Below are positions 1 to 7,765 of a stretch of 35,746 bases of DNA, piece by piece. The stretch comes from JANWYT01 sp046719465 (GTDB lineage Bacteria; Chloroflexota; Anaerolineae; Aggregatilineales; Phototrophicaceae), in NCBI GenBank assembly GCA_046719465.1, contig JBDNCV010000021.1, positions 1 through 35,746 on the forward strand, read 5' to 3'. The notes under the pieces were generated by a model. It made no database searches, was not told the DNA's origin, and saw only the letters and a list, made by a program, of their open reading frames with translations. Numbering within the stretch: the stretch's first letter is position 1; the number at the start of each line of letters is the position of its first letter. Both the position numbers and the translations under genes were made by a program.

Positions 1-354
1 CGCGCGTCAGCCAGAGGCTTTAGCCTCTGGCGCACGGCCACCTTCTGCTGCGGCTTAGACACTCCCTTTCGAGAGGGGAGTGTCTAACGTGGGACGGATT
101 AGAATGCCGGACGCTAAAGCATCCGGCCAAAGCGCGCCCCCTGAAGGGGGCTTTAGCCCCCGCGCGCCAGCCAGAGGCTTTAGCCTCTGGCGCACGGCCA
201 CCTTCTGCTGCGGCTTAGACACTCCCTTTCGAGAGGGAAGTGCCTAACGTGGGACAGATTAGAACGCCGGACGCTAAAGCATCCGGCCAAAGCGCGCCCC
301 CTGAAGGGGGCTTTAGCCCCCGCGCGTCAGCCAGAGGCTTTAGCCTCTGGCGCA
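1..354. repeat. Family A palindromic repeat, tandem 160-bp units
   Basis: The sequence repeats with an exact 160-bp period: the 20-mer ccagaggctttagcctctgg starts at 11, 171 and 331. Each unit holds four inverted repeats: the ccagaggct/agcctctgg palindrome, a tagacactccc/gggagtgtcta stem (about 55-93), a ccggacgct/agcatccgg imperfect palindrome (about 109-127) and a gggggctttagccccc stem flanked by GCGCGC (about 133-167). The array is cut by the window edge. The other two family A copies, near 14690 and 26095, are in the opposite orientation. No reading frame or transposase is present, so this is a non-coding repeat. Confidence 0.9.
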
Positions 355-419
355 GTGCCCCAGCGGCTGCAGGTTAGATACTTCCAGTGCGTACGAGACG
401 GGGGCATCCCCAGCGATTT

Positions 420-560
420 AGATATTCCCGGGGAAAAGATGATAAATCTAACTTACTAAAGACGTAAAATATTTTGCAAAATTTTTATTAGTATTACTTT
501 TAATTTCTAATTTTTCCCATTATCCTTTTTTGTGGTGTTCAACGAATTCAAGGAGATATC
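420..560 (+). promoter_or_regulatory. AT-rich leader and ribosome binding site of the TPR/SH3b gene
   Basis: This 140-bp stretch is strikingly AT-rich within a GC-rich window and includes the palindrome attttgcaaaat near 472-483. A strong Shine-Dalgarno AAGGAG (550-555) lies 5 nt before the GTG at 561, which fixes that start. A promoter is very likely here, but several equally weak -10/-35 pairings exist and I cannot choose one. Confidence 0.5.
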
Positions 561-2396
561 GTGAGCAAGCTCCTCAAAATCGTCCTCATCATTGGTGTAA
601 CATTCGTTATAACTGTTACAGCCGCCGCGCAGGACAGCGCTAACCCACAGGCACAAGCCCTTTACGACCAAGCCAATACTGCCTACTTTGACGATCAAGA
701 CCCACGCCGTGCCATCGCCCTGTTAGACACAGCCATCTCGCTTGATCCACAGTTTGGGCGGGCATATCTGCTGCGAGCAGCGATCCCGTTGATCGAGTTT
801 GATCAACGCGGCGTGCGTCCAAGTGATGTGCGCCAAATTTACGCCGATCTGGTCATCGCTGAGTTGTATGTCGAAGATAGGGAGGCTGTGCTGTTCTTCA
901 CTGCCCTCTACATGTTCACCATCGAGGACTATCAAGAGGCGATCCGCACGTTAGATCGCGCGCTTGCGCTGAACGATCAAAGCTTCAATCTATGGCGGCT
1001 GCGCGGTGACGCGGCCGCGTTTGCAGGTAACGATGCCGAGGCGTTGGTGTCTTACGAACGTGCCTTGGCGCTCGGTGATGACACCCTTCAAATCGAGCTG
1101 GCGCTGGCACGTCTCTACGCGCGCAACGAGCGTTATAACGAGGCACTGCGCTTTGCGCGCCGTGTGGCGGATCGTGGCGTTTCTGAGGGCTACCGGCTCA
1201 TGGGGCGTGTCTACACGGCAACAGGGGATTACGACAACGCGATGCGCAACTTCGTGCTGGCGTATGTGGCCGATCCCAGTGATTGGCGTGTGGACGAGGC
1301 TGCTGCCTTTGCACTGACACGCGCGCTGCTCTTCCCAGAGGACTTCCGCAACGCGCGCGATGGCACTGACCCAGAGCAGTTCAACTATGACTGGCAGAAT
1401 GACCAACGGGTTAGTTTCCCCATTATCGGGGACTGTTCGACTACAGACTTTAACATCCTTTTCAGATCGTTCCAGATCACCGCACTTTTCGGTTCAACTG
1501 GCGCCTACCAATCCTATCTTATTTACCTTGAAACGGAGGCGGATGCGCGCGCTGTGGTGGACAGCATTCGGCGTGATCTCGCCAACTGTCGCAACGTGCG
1601 GCTGAGTGGCTCTCCCTATCGTCTCAATCGCTTTAGCAACTATGCCACCCTCGGGAACGAGACCTATGCTTTCGAAATCGCGAATTTGGGCTTCTTCGGC
1701 ATCCCCACGACCTACGGTTTTTACGTCGTGGTGCGCGAGGGCAATGTCGTTCTGAGTTATCAGTATCTTCAATCTGTTGGTTTTGACAGCTTGAACGGGA
1801 TCCGCCGACGCACCGAGGACATCGGGCGTGCCGCTGTGGAGCGTATTCGTCAGCGCATTCCCAGCGCTGTGCGTGGCATTCCTCTTGGCACGCCGACCCC
1901 ATCGCCTACGCCATCACCGACCTTTACGCCGTCGGCAACGTTCACCCCCTCCGCCACGTTTACGCCTTCGGCTACTTTCACACTCACTGCAACGTTTACG
2001 CCGACCAACACGCCTACGCCGACGTTCACGCCTAGCCCAACACTAACACCAACGAATACCTTCACACCGACCGCAACCTTCACACCGACCGCAACCTTTA
2101 CGCCGACCGCAACCTTTACGCCGACCGCAACCTTTACGCCGACCGCAACCTTTACGCCGACCAACACGATGGTTCCATGTGAGGTGCGTGCTAGCTCGAC
2201 GATCAACCTGCGCAGCGGCCCGGGCACCAACTTCAGCACGCTCGGTACACTGGCCCCCTCGGCGGTGGCGATGGCCGTCGGCCAGCAGCGCGGGCGCGAC
2301 AACTTTACGTGGTGGCTGCTAGACAATGGGGCATGGGTACGCTCGGATGTTGTGCGCACCTCGCGCGATTGCAGCGATCTACCGATTGTGCCATAA
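561..2396 (+). CDS. Secreted TPR protein with Thr/Pro spacer and C-terminal SH3b domain
   Basis: This is an exported, cell-surface type protein of 611 aa starting at GTG. Residues 1-23 form a signal peptide (hydrophobic core, then AAAQ). Residues about 25-260 are TPR-like helical repeats, for example 'YQEAIRTLDRALAL' and 'DAEALVSYERALAL'. Residues about 275-435 form a globular domain that I do not recognise. Residues 443-537 are a low-complexity Thr/Pro/Phe spacer built on TATFTP. Residues 540-604 form a bacterial SH3 domain (INLRSGPGTNFSTLG). SH3b domains commonly bind peptidoglycan or other cell-wall ligands; the TPR part suggests protein interaction. The substrate is unknown. The next gene converges on it, so it is probably transcribed alone. 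Confidence 0.85.
   Translation: MSKLLKIVLIIGVTFVITVTAAAQDSANPQAQALYDQANTAYFDDQDPRRAIALLDTAISLDPQFGRAYLLRAAIPLIEFDQRGVRPSDVRQIYADLVIAELYVEDREAVLFFTALYMFTIEDYQEAIRTLDRALALNDQSFNLWRLRGDAAAFAGNDAEALVSYERALALGDDTLQIELALARLYARNERYNEALRFARRVADRGVSEGYRLMGRVYTATGDYDNAMRNFVLAYVADPSDWRVDEAAAFALTRALLFPEDFRNARDGTDPEQFNYDWQNDQRVSFPIIGDCSTTDFNILFRSFQITALFGSTGAYQSYLIYLETEADARAVVDSIRRDLANCRNVRLSGSPYRLNRFSNYATLGNETYAFEIANLGFFGIPTTYGFYVVVREGNVVLSYQYLQSVGFDSLNGIRRRTEDIGRAAVERIRQRIPSAVRGIPLGTPTPSPTPSPTFTPSATFTPSATFTPSATFTLTATFTPTNTPTPTFTPSPTLTPTNTFTPTATFTPTATFTPTATFTPTATFTPTATFTPTNTMVPCEVRASSTINLRSGPGTNFSTLGTLAPSAVAMAVGQQRGRDNFTWWLLDNGAWVRSDVVRTSRDCSDLPIVP
2061..2168 (+). repeat. 18-bp in-frame tandem repeat coding TATFTP
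   Basis: Six near-identical 18-bp units (accttyacrccgaccgca) encode the last part of the Thr/Pro spacer of the preceding secreted protein. Units differ only at third codon positions (ttc/ttt, aca/acg). Such repeats can change copy number in frame and so lengthen or shorten the spacer. Confidence 0.9.
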
Positions 2397-2407
2397 GCAA
2401 GGTCAAG

Positions 2408-2439
2408 CCAGCGCGGAGAGGGTGTCCCCTCCGCGCTGG
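2408..2439. terminator. Hairpin between convergent genes
   Basis: A perfect 11-bp inverted repeat (ccagcgcggag / ctccgcgctgg) with a 10-nt loop sits between the stop at 2396 and the stop of ilvD at 2442. Its position suits a bidirectional terminator. Neither side has a good T-run, so intrinsic termination is uncertain. Confidence 0.5.
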
Positions 2440-2441
2440 TT

Positions 2442-4121
2442 CTACAACGTGCATGCGCCGTCGTTGGCTTGGTTGGTCAGGCGGGCGTATTTAGCCATCA
2501 CGCCGTGGGTGTAGCGCGGCTGCGGCGGCTGCCAGCGGGCGCGCCGCGCTGCCAGCTCCTCCGCGCTGAGTTCAACATCAATCGTGTGCTTGGCCGCGTC
2601 CACCACGATGATATCCCCTTCCTCCAGCAGGCCAATTGGCCCGCCGACCGCCGCCTCGGGCGCAACATGGCCGATCATCAAGCCGCGCGTGCCCCCGCTG
2701 AAGCGCCCATCGGTGATCAGCATCGTAGACGCGCCCAGCCCCTGCCCGACCAGCGCCGCCGTCACTTGCAGCATCTCGCGCATCCCCGGGCCACCCACCG
2801 GCCCCTCATAGCGGATCACGATCACGTCGCCTTCCTTAATCTGCCGATTCTGCACCGCGTGGTATGCGTCCTCCTCGCGGTTGAAGATGCGCGCTGGCCC
2901 GCGGAAGTACTGGTTCTCATCCCCTTTAAGCTTGACGACCGCGCCATCCGGGGCCAGCGAGCCTTTGAGGATCACCAAGCCGCCGCTTGGCTTGATGGGC
3001 TGCGCTACGGGGTAGAGGACTTTCTGGCCGGGGGTTTCCTGCGCGTTGGCGGTGGCCTCGGCGAGGGTGTTACCGGTAACGGTCAGCGTGTCGCCGTGCA
3101 GGTGGCCGCTTTCAATGAGCCACTTGGCGAACAGCGCCACGCCGCCCGCTTCGTACAAATCTTGGGCGACATACTTGCCGGTGGGGCGCATATCGGCGAT
3201 GAGCGGGGTGCGGTCGCTGATGGCGCGGATGTCGTCCAGCGTGAAGGGGATGCGCGCCTCGCGGGCGAAGGCCAGCGTATGCAGCACGGCGTTGGTGCTG
3301 CCGCCGGAGGCCGCCGCCGCCGCGATGGCGTTCTCCAGCGCCTTGCGCGTGATGATCTGCGACGGGCGCAGGTTCTGCGCGACGAGCTGCATCACCAGCT
3401 CGCCCGCATGCAACGCCACCTCTTTCTTGCGCTCGTTCTCGGCGGGGACTTCGTTCACGCCAATCGGAGAAATGCCCATAATCTCCCCGATCATCGACAT
3501 CGTGTTGGCGGTGTACTGGCCGCCGCACGCCCCCGCGCCCGGGATGGCGCGATCTTCGATGGCCTTCAGCTCTTCGAGCGTGATCTTGCCCGCTTGATAC
3601 TGCCCCAGCGCCTCGTACACGCTCACGATGTCCAATGGACGGTCGTCGATGCTGCCGGGCGCAATCGTGCCGCCGTAGATCATCAAGCCCGGGATGTCGA
3701 GGCGGATGAGCGCCATGATCGTGCCCGGGATGGTCTTATCGCACGACGAGATGGCGACCACGCCATCGAAATAGTTGGCGCGGGTGATGAGTTCGATGCT
3801 GTCGGCGATCACCTCGCGGCTGATGAGCGAGGCCTTCATGCCCTCTGTGCCCATCGTGATGCCGTCGCTGATGGTGACCGTGTTGAACTCCAGCGGCGTG
3901 CCGCCCGCGCGTTTGATGCCCTCTTTGATCTTGGCGCTCAGCAAGCGCAGGTGGAAGTTGCACGGCCCAATCTCCGTCCACGTGTTGGCGACGGCGATGA
4001 GCGGCTTTTCGAGGTCTTCATCCGTCAAGCCGATGCCTTTGAACATAGCGCGCGCCGCGGCGCGGTCAACGCCGCCGAGCAGCGTGCGGCTGATGGCGTT
4101 CATCGCGTGAGGGGTGGTCAT
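2442..4121 (-). CDS. ilvD: Dihydroxy-acid dehydratase
   Basis: IlvD dehydrates 2,3-dihydroxy-3-methylbutanoate and its isoleucine-pathway homologue to 2-oxo acids in branched-chain amino acid synthesis, in the cytosol, using an Fe-S cluster and Mg2+. The 559-aa product has the family's usual length. Cluster-ligand cysteines are visible at C54 (TEIGPCNFH), C127 (SSCDKTIPG) and C199 (GACGGQYTANTMS). The C-terminal part carries DGRFSGGTRG and the family ending. The reading frame stays open upstream to 4265, but ATG 4121 is chosen because AAGGAG lies 6 nt before it and the extra residues overlap a terminator and a promoter. No other ilv gene is adjacent, so it is a stand-alone unit. Confidence 0.97.
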   Translation of the reverse strand: MTTPHAMNAISRTLLGGVDRAAARAMFKGIGLTDEDLEKPLIAVANTWTEIGPCNFHLRLLSAKIKEGIKRAGGTPLEFNTVTISDGITMGTEGMKASLISREVIADSIELITRANYFDGVVAISSCDKTIPGTIMALIRLDIPGLMIYGGTIAPGSIDDRPLDIVSVYEALGQYQAGKITLEELKAIEDRAIPGAGACGGQYTANTMSMIGEIMGISPIGVNEVPAENERKKEVALHAGELVMQLVAQNLRPSQIITRKALENAIAAAAASGGSTNAVLHTLAFAREARIPFTLDDIRAISDRTPLIADMRPTGKYVAQDLYEAGGVALFAKWLIESGHLHGDTLTVTGNTLAEATANAQETPGQKVLYPVAQPIKPSGGLVILKGSLAPDGAVVKLKGDENQYFRGPARIFNREEDAYHAVQNRQIKEGDVIVIRYEGPVGGPGMREMLQVTAALVGQGLGASTMLITDGRFSGGTRGLMIGHVAPEAAVGGPIGLLEEGDIIVVDAAKHTIDVELSAEELAARRARWQPPQPRYTHGVMAKYARLTNQANDGACTL

Positions 4122-4155
4122 GAGCAGCTCCTTGCAAGTTGAAAGATAATATTGC

Positions 4156-4164
4156 CTGATTATA
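4156..4164 (-). promoter_or_regulatory. Candidate -10 element of ilvD
   Basis: TATAATCAG on the minus strand places a consensus -10 box (4164-4159) 37 nt before the ilvD ATG, giving a leader of about 30 nt that contains the Shine-Dalgarno. No good -35 is present; the upstream side is the T-run of the neighbouring terminator. Confidence 0.6.
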
Positions 4165-4180
4165 ACGCCGCGCGTCAGAT

Positions 4181-4215
4181 AACGAAAAACCGCCAGCGGG
4201 CTTCCACTGGCGGTT
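4181..4215 (-). terminator. Rho-independent terminator of the triple-SH3b gene
   Basis: On the minus strand a perfect 9-bp stem (aaccgccag / ctggcggtt, 10-nt loop) runs directly into TTTTTCGTTATC. It lies 55 nt past the stop at 4270 and just ahead of the ilvD promoter, so it insulates the two genes. Confidence 0.8.
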
Positions 4216-4269
4216 GAGGGTGATCCATCGAGAAGGGTTACGCAGAACCTAGCCGCTGCTGCCATGCCC

Positions 4270-5385
4270 TCACGGTGGGTTGGTGGCGACGGGGGGCTGC
4301 ACAGGCAGCGGCGCGCCGCCGGTCGCCGTGGCGCGCGGCAGCGACGGGTCGTAGCGGAACTCGTCCGGGCGCACTGGCACGATCCAATAGCCGACGCTGC
4401 GGCTGCCCTCGGCCATCCACCCCACCACCGGCTCGCTGGCGAGGATGCTCACGCGCCACCAGTTGAGGTTGCCGCTGCACACCGGCCCGCCTTCCACAAT
4501 CAGGGGCACGTTATCCACCAGCGAGAACAGCAGCGGCGCATCCAACGCTGGGGCTGACCGCAGCGCAATTGCCCGCCCCACGCCGCCCGTGCTGACGCGC
4601 GCCCGCTGCCCTGCGCTGAGCGTCAGCGGCGGGCCGCACAGCGTGCCGTCGGCCTCGTTGGGCAGATCACGCGGGACGAGCCAGAACTGGCGGCCGTCGC
4701 CCTCGGCCATCCACCCCTCATAGCGCACGCCGACCACCGTCACGCGCACGAACCACCAGATCAAGCCGCCCACGCACTCACCGCCGCGCAGCACCTCGAC
4801 CGGCGTGCCCGCTGGGGCCACCGTCAGGACGAGGCCGCGCTCGTCCGGCTCGCTGCGGACGCGGGCGTTGAGCAGCAGGTCAACCGTCGTCCCTGCGCGG
4901 ATGGTGAAGCGGCTCAAACAGCCTTCGACGCCTTGCGCGCCGGGCACGATGATGAGGAAACCGTCGCGCTCTGGCCGCCCCTCCGCCACCCAGCCGGGCG
5001 CGCCCAAGCCGACGATCTGCCACCAGTTGAGCGCCCCGCTGCACACCGGCCCGCCGACCACGCGCGCCGGCATGTTCACTTGGCGCTGGTTGGGTCGGCC
5101 GCGCTCGTCCACGTTGTTAAAGGAGGTGTTCCACACAATCGCGCTGGATTCGCTGGGCTGGCTGCGGATGTTCACGCCCGGCTTGACGAAGATCGTCTGG
5201 CCGATTTGCACGGGCAGCGGCTGGCGGCACACGTTCAAGTCGAGCGTGGGCACAGGGGTGAACAGCGGCTGGCCCGGGGCAATCGGGATGGGGGTGGGGT
5301 CGCTGGGGCGCTGCGCCAGCGCTGTCAGCGGCAGGGCGAAGATCAGCAGCAGGGCGCACAGCAGCAGGAGGGTCGGGCGGGTCAT
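4270..5385 (-). CDS. Secreted protein with three SH3b-like repeats
   Basis: The 371-aa protein begins with a clear signal peptide (MTRPTLLLLCALLLIFALPLTALA, cut near residue 24). It contains three related modules at about residues 50-150, 150-245 and 245-340. Each has an SH3b-like 'NIRSQPSE', 'ARVRSEPDE' or 'ALRSAPA' segment and ends in a signature C-x-G-x-L-(N/I)-W-W followed by G-W-(V/M)-A-E-G. Paired cysteines in each module suggest disulfides outside the cytoplasm. Extracellular SH3b arrays typically bind wall or surface ligands; no catalytic domain is visible. The tail is Pro-rich. It has its own promoter-like TATAATCAG and its own terminator, so it is likely monocistronic. Confidence 0.8.
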   Translation of the reverse strand: MTRPTLLLLCALLLIFALPLTALAQRPSDPTPIPIAPGQPLFTPVPTLDLNVCRQPLPVQIGQTIFVKPGVNIRSQPSESSAIVWNTSFNNVDERGRPNQRQVNMPARVVGGPVCSGALNWWQIVGLGAPGWVAEGRPERDGFLIIVPGAQGVEGCLSRFTIRAGTTVDLLLNARVRSEPDERGLVLTVAPAGTPVEVLRGGECVGGLIWWFVRVTVVGVRYEGWMAEGDGRQFWLVPRDLPNEADGTLCGPPLTLSAGQRARVSTGGVGRAIALRSAPALDAPLLFSLVDNVPLIVEGGPVCSGNLNWWRVSILASEPVVGWMAEGSRSVGYWIVPVRPDEFRYDPSLPRATATGGAPLPVQPPVATNPP

Positions 5386-5420
5386 ACGCGGCCTCGTGGG
5401 GGTGATTCAACGCTATTGAG

Positions 5421-5429
5421 CTGATTATA
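5421..5429 (-). promoter_or_regulatory. Candidate -10 element of the triple-SH3b gene
   Basis: The same 9-mer as at ilvD, TATAATCAG, occurs on the minus strand 38 nt before the ATG at 5385, overlapping the dprA stop codon. The -35 region is weak. Confidence 0.5.
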
Positions 5430-6264
5430 GCCGCAGAATGCGATCTGCACCGTCGCGGATGGCCTGCTGGTTGCCGCTGGCGGGCAGGTCGCAGACGTAG
5501 AGCGGGCGGCCCTGCTGCCGCGCAAAGCGCACCGCGTGCATCGCGCCGCCGTCTGCGCCGCTTTCCACCAGCAGCACAAAGCGCGCCAAACCGGTGATGA
5601 GGCGGTTGCGGGCCACCAGATGCCGCGCGTTGACCGGCTCGTCAGGGGCGCACTCGCACAGCAGCAAGCCCCCGCGCTCGAGGATGGCCTCTGCCAGCGG
5701 GCGGTTGGCCGCCGGGTAGACGTTCAGCACGCCGCAGCCCAACACCGCCGCGGCGCGCGCGTTGGGCGTGCTGAGCGCGGCCTGATGCGCGGCCGCATCC
5801 ACCCCCAGCGCCAGCCCGCTGACGACTGTATAGCCAGAGGCAGCATAGCGGGCGGCAAAGGCGCGCGTCGCCCGCAGCGCGGCGGGGGTGGGCTGGCGCG
5901 TCCCGACGATGGCCACCGCATCCGACCAGAAGGCTTGCTGCGGCCTACCGAGCGTGAACAGCGTGGGCGGCGCATCCGCCAGCAGGGTGAGCGGCAGGGG
6001 GTAGTCGTCGCTGGTGCGCGGCAGCACCGTCACACCAGCGGCCTGCCAGCGCGCGATGCTGTCCTCAGTGCGTGGCAGGTCAACCGCGCAGATGGCCGCC
6101 GACAGCACCGCGCCCACCCCGTGCACGCGGCGCAGCTCGGCAGCAGGCGCATGCAGCACGTCGCGCGGCGAGCCGAACGCTGCCAGCAGGCGGTCAAACG
6201 TTCGCGTCCCCAAATGCGGGATCAAGCTCAGCGCGACCCACGCGCTGTCCAGCGGCGGCGGAAT
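5425..6264 (-). CDS. dprA: DNA-processing protein A, without winged-helix tail
   Basis: DprA binds incoming single-stranded DNA and loads RecA during natural transformation. The product (about 279 aa from 6264) starts with a helix-hairpin-helix-like region (SLIPHLGTRTFDRLLAAFG ... HGVGAVLS), then the Rossmann-like DprA core: AIVGTRQPTP, VVSGLALGVDAAAHQAAL, AAVLGCGVLNVYP, GGLLLCECAPDEP, ARNRLITGLA, FVLLVESGADGGAM and a final DGADRILRL. The usual C-terminal winged-helix domain is absent. The start is unclear: the frame has no ATG or GTG near the HHH region. ATT at 6264 sits 10 nt after GAGG in the end of the upstream gene; ATA 6270 and CTG 6252 are alternatives. The gene follows the upstream regulator with almost no gap and is probably coupled to it. 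Confidence 0.9.
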   Translation of the reverse strand: MPPPLDSAWVALSLIPHLGTRTFDRLLAAFGSPRDVLHAPAAELRRVHGVGAVLSAAICAVDLPRTEDSIARWQAAGVTVLPRTSDDYPLPLTLLADAPPTLFTLGRPQQAFWSDAVAIVGTRQPTPAALRATRAFAARYAASGYTVVSGLALGVDAAAHQAALSTPNARAAAVLGCGVLNVYPAANRPLAEAILERGGLLLCECAPDEPVNARHLVARNRLITGLARFVLLVESGADGGAMHAVRFARQQGRPLYVCDLPASGNQQAIRDGADRILRL

Positions 6265-6266
6265 GC

Positions 6267-6923
6267 TTATTCTTCCTCGTAGTATTCGATGATCGACAGC
6301 AGCATGGTGTTGATGTAGGTGTTGACCTGCCGCAGCAGATGCGCCCACTCCGACGGGTTGCGCGGCTGCGACAGCTCCGACCATGTGAGGATGGCGTTCA
6401 CCACGAAGTCGCTGAAGTAGAGGAAGCCGCGCGTGGCCTGCGGCAGCGTCAGGTGATCCTCCGTCAGCAGTTGGGCATAGCCCTTGCCGAGGTTGATGGC
6501 GGTGGAGAGCAGCTTGTCGGGCGCGCCTTGCGCGAGATAATCGCGCAGCCCCTCCAAGACGGCCCGCCCTTGATGCCGCATCTTCTCGCGGGTGCTTTCG
6601 CTCATCAGCGTGTACCACTTCGCGTTGGAGAGGGTGTGCTGCTCGCCCACCTGCATCCGCGTGCTGCCGAGCGCGCTCTGAAGGATGAGCTGCACCTCAA
6701 TCGGCTGGACGTCGGGCGCGGCTTGGGCGAAGCGCTCAAGGTCGGTGCGGCTGAAGCGACGATGCCCGCCCGCTGTCCGCCGACTGCTGATCTTGCCTTC
6801 GTCGGCCCATGTGCGCACGGTGGCCGGATGCACCCCCAGCAGCTCGGCGGCGTGGCGTAGGCTGATCCATTCTGTGTCGTGCTTAACCATATTCACATCA
6901 ATATCGTTGGAGGGACGATTCAT
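6267..6923 (-). CDS. BldC/MerR-type DNA-binding regulator with helical C-terminal domain
   Basis: The 218-aa protein has an excisionase/MerR-like winged HTH at about residues 20-66 (SLRHAAELLGVHPATVRTWADEGKI ... GGHRRFSRTDLERFA), as in BldC and many short MerR-type proteins. Residues about 95-218 are all-helical and unrecognised (INLGKGYAQLL, LYFSDFVVNAIL, EYYEEE); they could be a sensory or oligomerisation domain. It ends just upstream of dprA, so the two are probably cotranscribed. A TATAAT at 6937-6932 lies only 8 nt before ATG 6923 and no Shine-Dalgarno is present, which suggests a leaderless mRNA. An internal ATG at 6890 also lacks a Shine-Dalgarno. Confidence 0.8.
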   Translation of the reverse strand: MNRPSNDIDVNMVKHDTEWISLRHAAELLGVHPATVRTWADEGKISSRRTAGGHRRFSRTDLERFAQAAPDVQPIEVQLILQSALGSTRMQVGEQHTLSNAKWYTLMSESTREKMRHQGRAVLEGLRDYLAQGAPDKLLSTAINLGKGYAQLLTEDHLTLPQATRGFLYFSDFVVNAILTWSELSQPRNPSEWAHLLRQVNTYINTMLLSIIEYYEEE

Positions 6924-6931
6924 TCACAGGT

Positions 6932-6937
6932 ATTATA
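6932..6937 (-). promoter_or_regulatory. Consensus -10 box for leaderless transcript
   Basis: TATAAT on the minus strand with only 8 nt to the ATG at 6923. The expected transcription start falls at or within 2 nt of the A of the start codon. The -35 region is poor. Confidence 0.6.
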
Positions 6938-6978
6938 AAGCAACGTGGTTATTCTGCACGCAAGAGAGGCTGAACCCG

Positions 6979-7617
6979 ATGAACACCGCGCCACGCTATG
7001 CATGGACAGATGTCTGGACGATGGCCTTGATGCGCCCGATGCCAGAAACTTACAAGGCGCTGCTGGAAGACCCGCACCATCAACCGCTACGCTCGCTGCG
7101 CTGGATGTTCCTCACGGGGTTGGTGCTGGCCGTCATCACGCAGAACGCGATCTTCAACAACCCGGCCTTCCAAGCCCAACTGATGGAGGTGGCCGCGCAA
7201 GGGGGGGCAAACGTCAGCCCCTCCGAGGTGAACCAACTGCTGCTGCTTATGACGCTGTGCGCGACGCCCTTTGCGGCCATCTTCAACGTCATGATCTACG
7301 TGGCGCTCACGATCTTGATACATTGGGTGGCGCGCATCATCAACCCCGACCTCACCCGCGACGACCTGCGGCGGCTGCTGTACGTGGTCGGAGCGGTGGT
7401 CGCGCCGCTCACGGTGATCTCGGCGGTGGTGTTCATCCTGCCGACGGCCATTTCAGCGCTGCTTTCGCTGGCCGTGCTGGTGTTTCAGACCTATCTTTTT
7501 GTCCAAGTGGTGCGCGGGGTCTATAATCTCCCAACTCAGCAGGCTTTGATCGCGGGCATCGTGCCGACGCTGGCGCTCTACGGCTTGCAGTGGCTGGTGC
7601 TGGGGAGTTTGTTCTAA
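6979..7617 (+). CDS. Yip1-family integral membrane protein
   Basis: The 212-aa protein starts with a conserved-looking soluble segment (MALMRPMPETYKALLEDPHH) followed by about five hydrophobic helices: residues about 41-55, 95-117, 133-160, 160-180 and 190-210. This arrangement resembles bacterial Yip1-domain proteins, whose molecular role is poorly known and generally assigned to membrane organisation or transport. The start ATG 6979 is preceded by GAGAGG 10 nt upstream; the frame extends further 5' only by running antisense through the regulator gene. It is divergent from the BldC-type regulator with a short shared region. Function beyond membrane location cannot be read from sequence. Confidence 0.75.
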   Translation: MNTAPRYAWTDVWTMALMRPMPETYKALLEDPHHQPLRSLRWMFLTGLVLAVITQNAIFNNPAFQAQLMEVAAQGGANVSPSEVNQLLLLMTLCATPFAAIFNVMIYVALTILIHWVARIINPDLTRDDLRRLLYVVGAVVAPLTVISAVVFILPTAISALLSLAVLVFQTYLFVQVVRGVYNLPTQQALIAGIVPTLALYGLQWLVLGSLF

Positions 7618-7765
7618 CGGGACGGGCAGCGCAGCAGCGCCGCTCACAACTCGGCATTTTGCTTCCGGCACAGACGGATATGGCCTGCCCTGCCGACAGT
7701 TTCGCGTATCTTTAGGCTGGTCTGTTCGTTGGCGCAGGGTCAGCAGCACACAACGAAGGAACGCC

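Noticed and set aside
1..354. CRISPR-like reading of the 160-bp repeats
   Set aside because: Units are too long, contain no unique spacers and no cas genes are near.
2469..4142. Long open frame on the plus strand opposite ilvD (557 codons)
   Set aside because: It is an antisense shadow of a well-identified gene, rich in Arg/His/Ala/Asp, with no recognisable domain or Shine-Dalgarno.
4122..4265. N-terminal extension of ilvD
   Set aside because: It crosses a terminator and a consensus -10 box, and a strong Shine-Dalgarno marks ATG 4121.
6271..6618. N-terminal extension of dprA to 6618
   Set aside because: This segment is the antiparallel-frame translation of the regulator gene and is low-complexity His/Ala/Arg.
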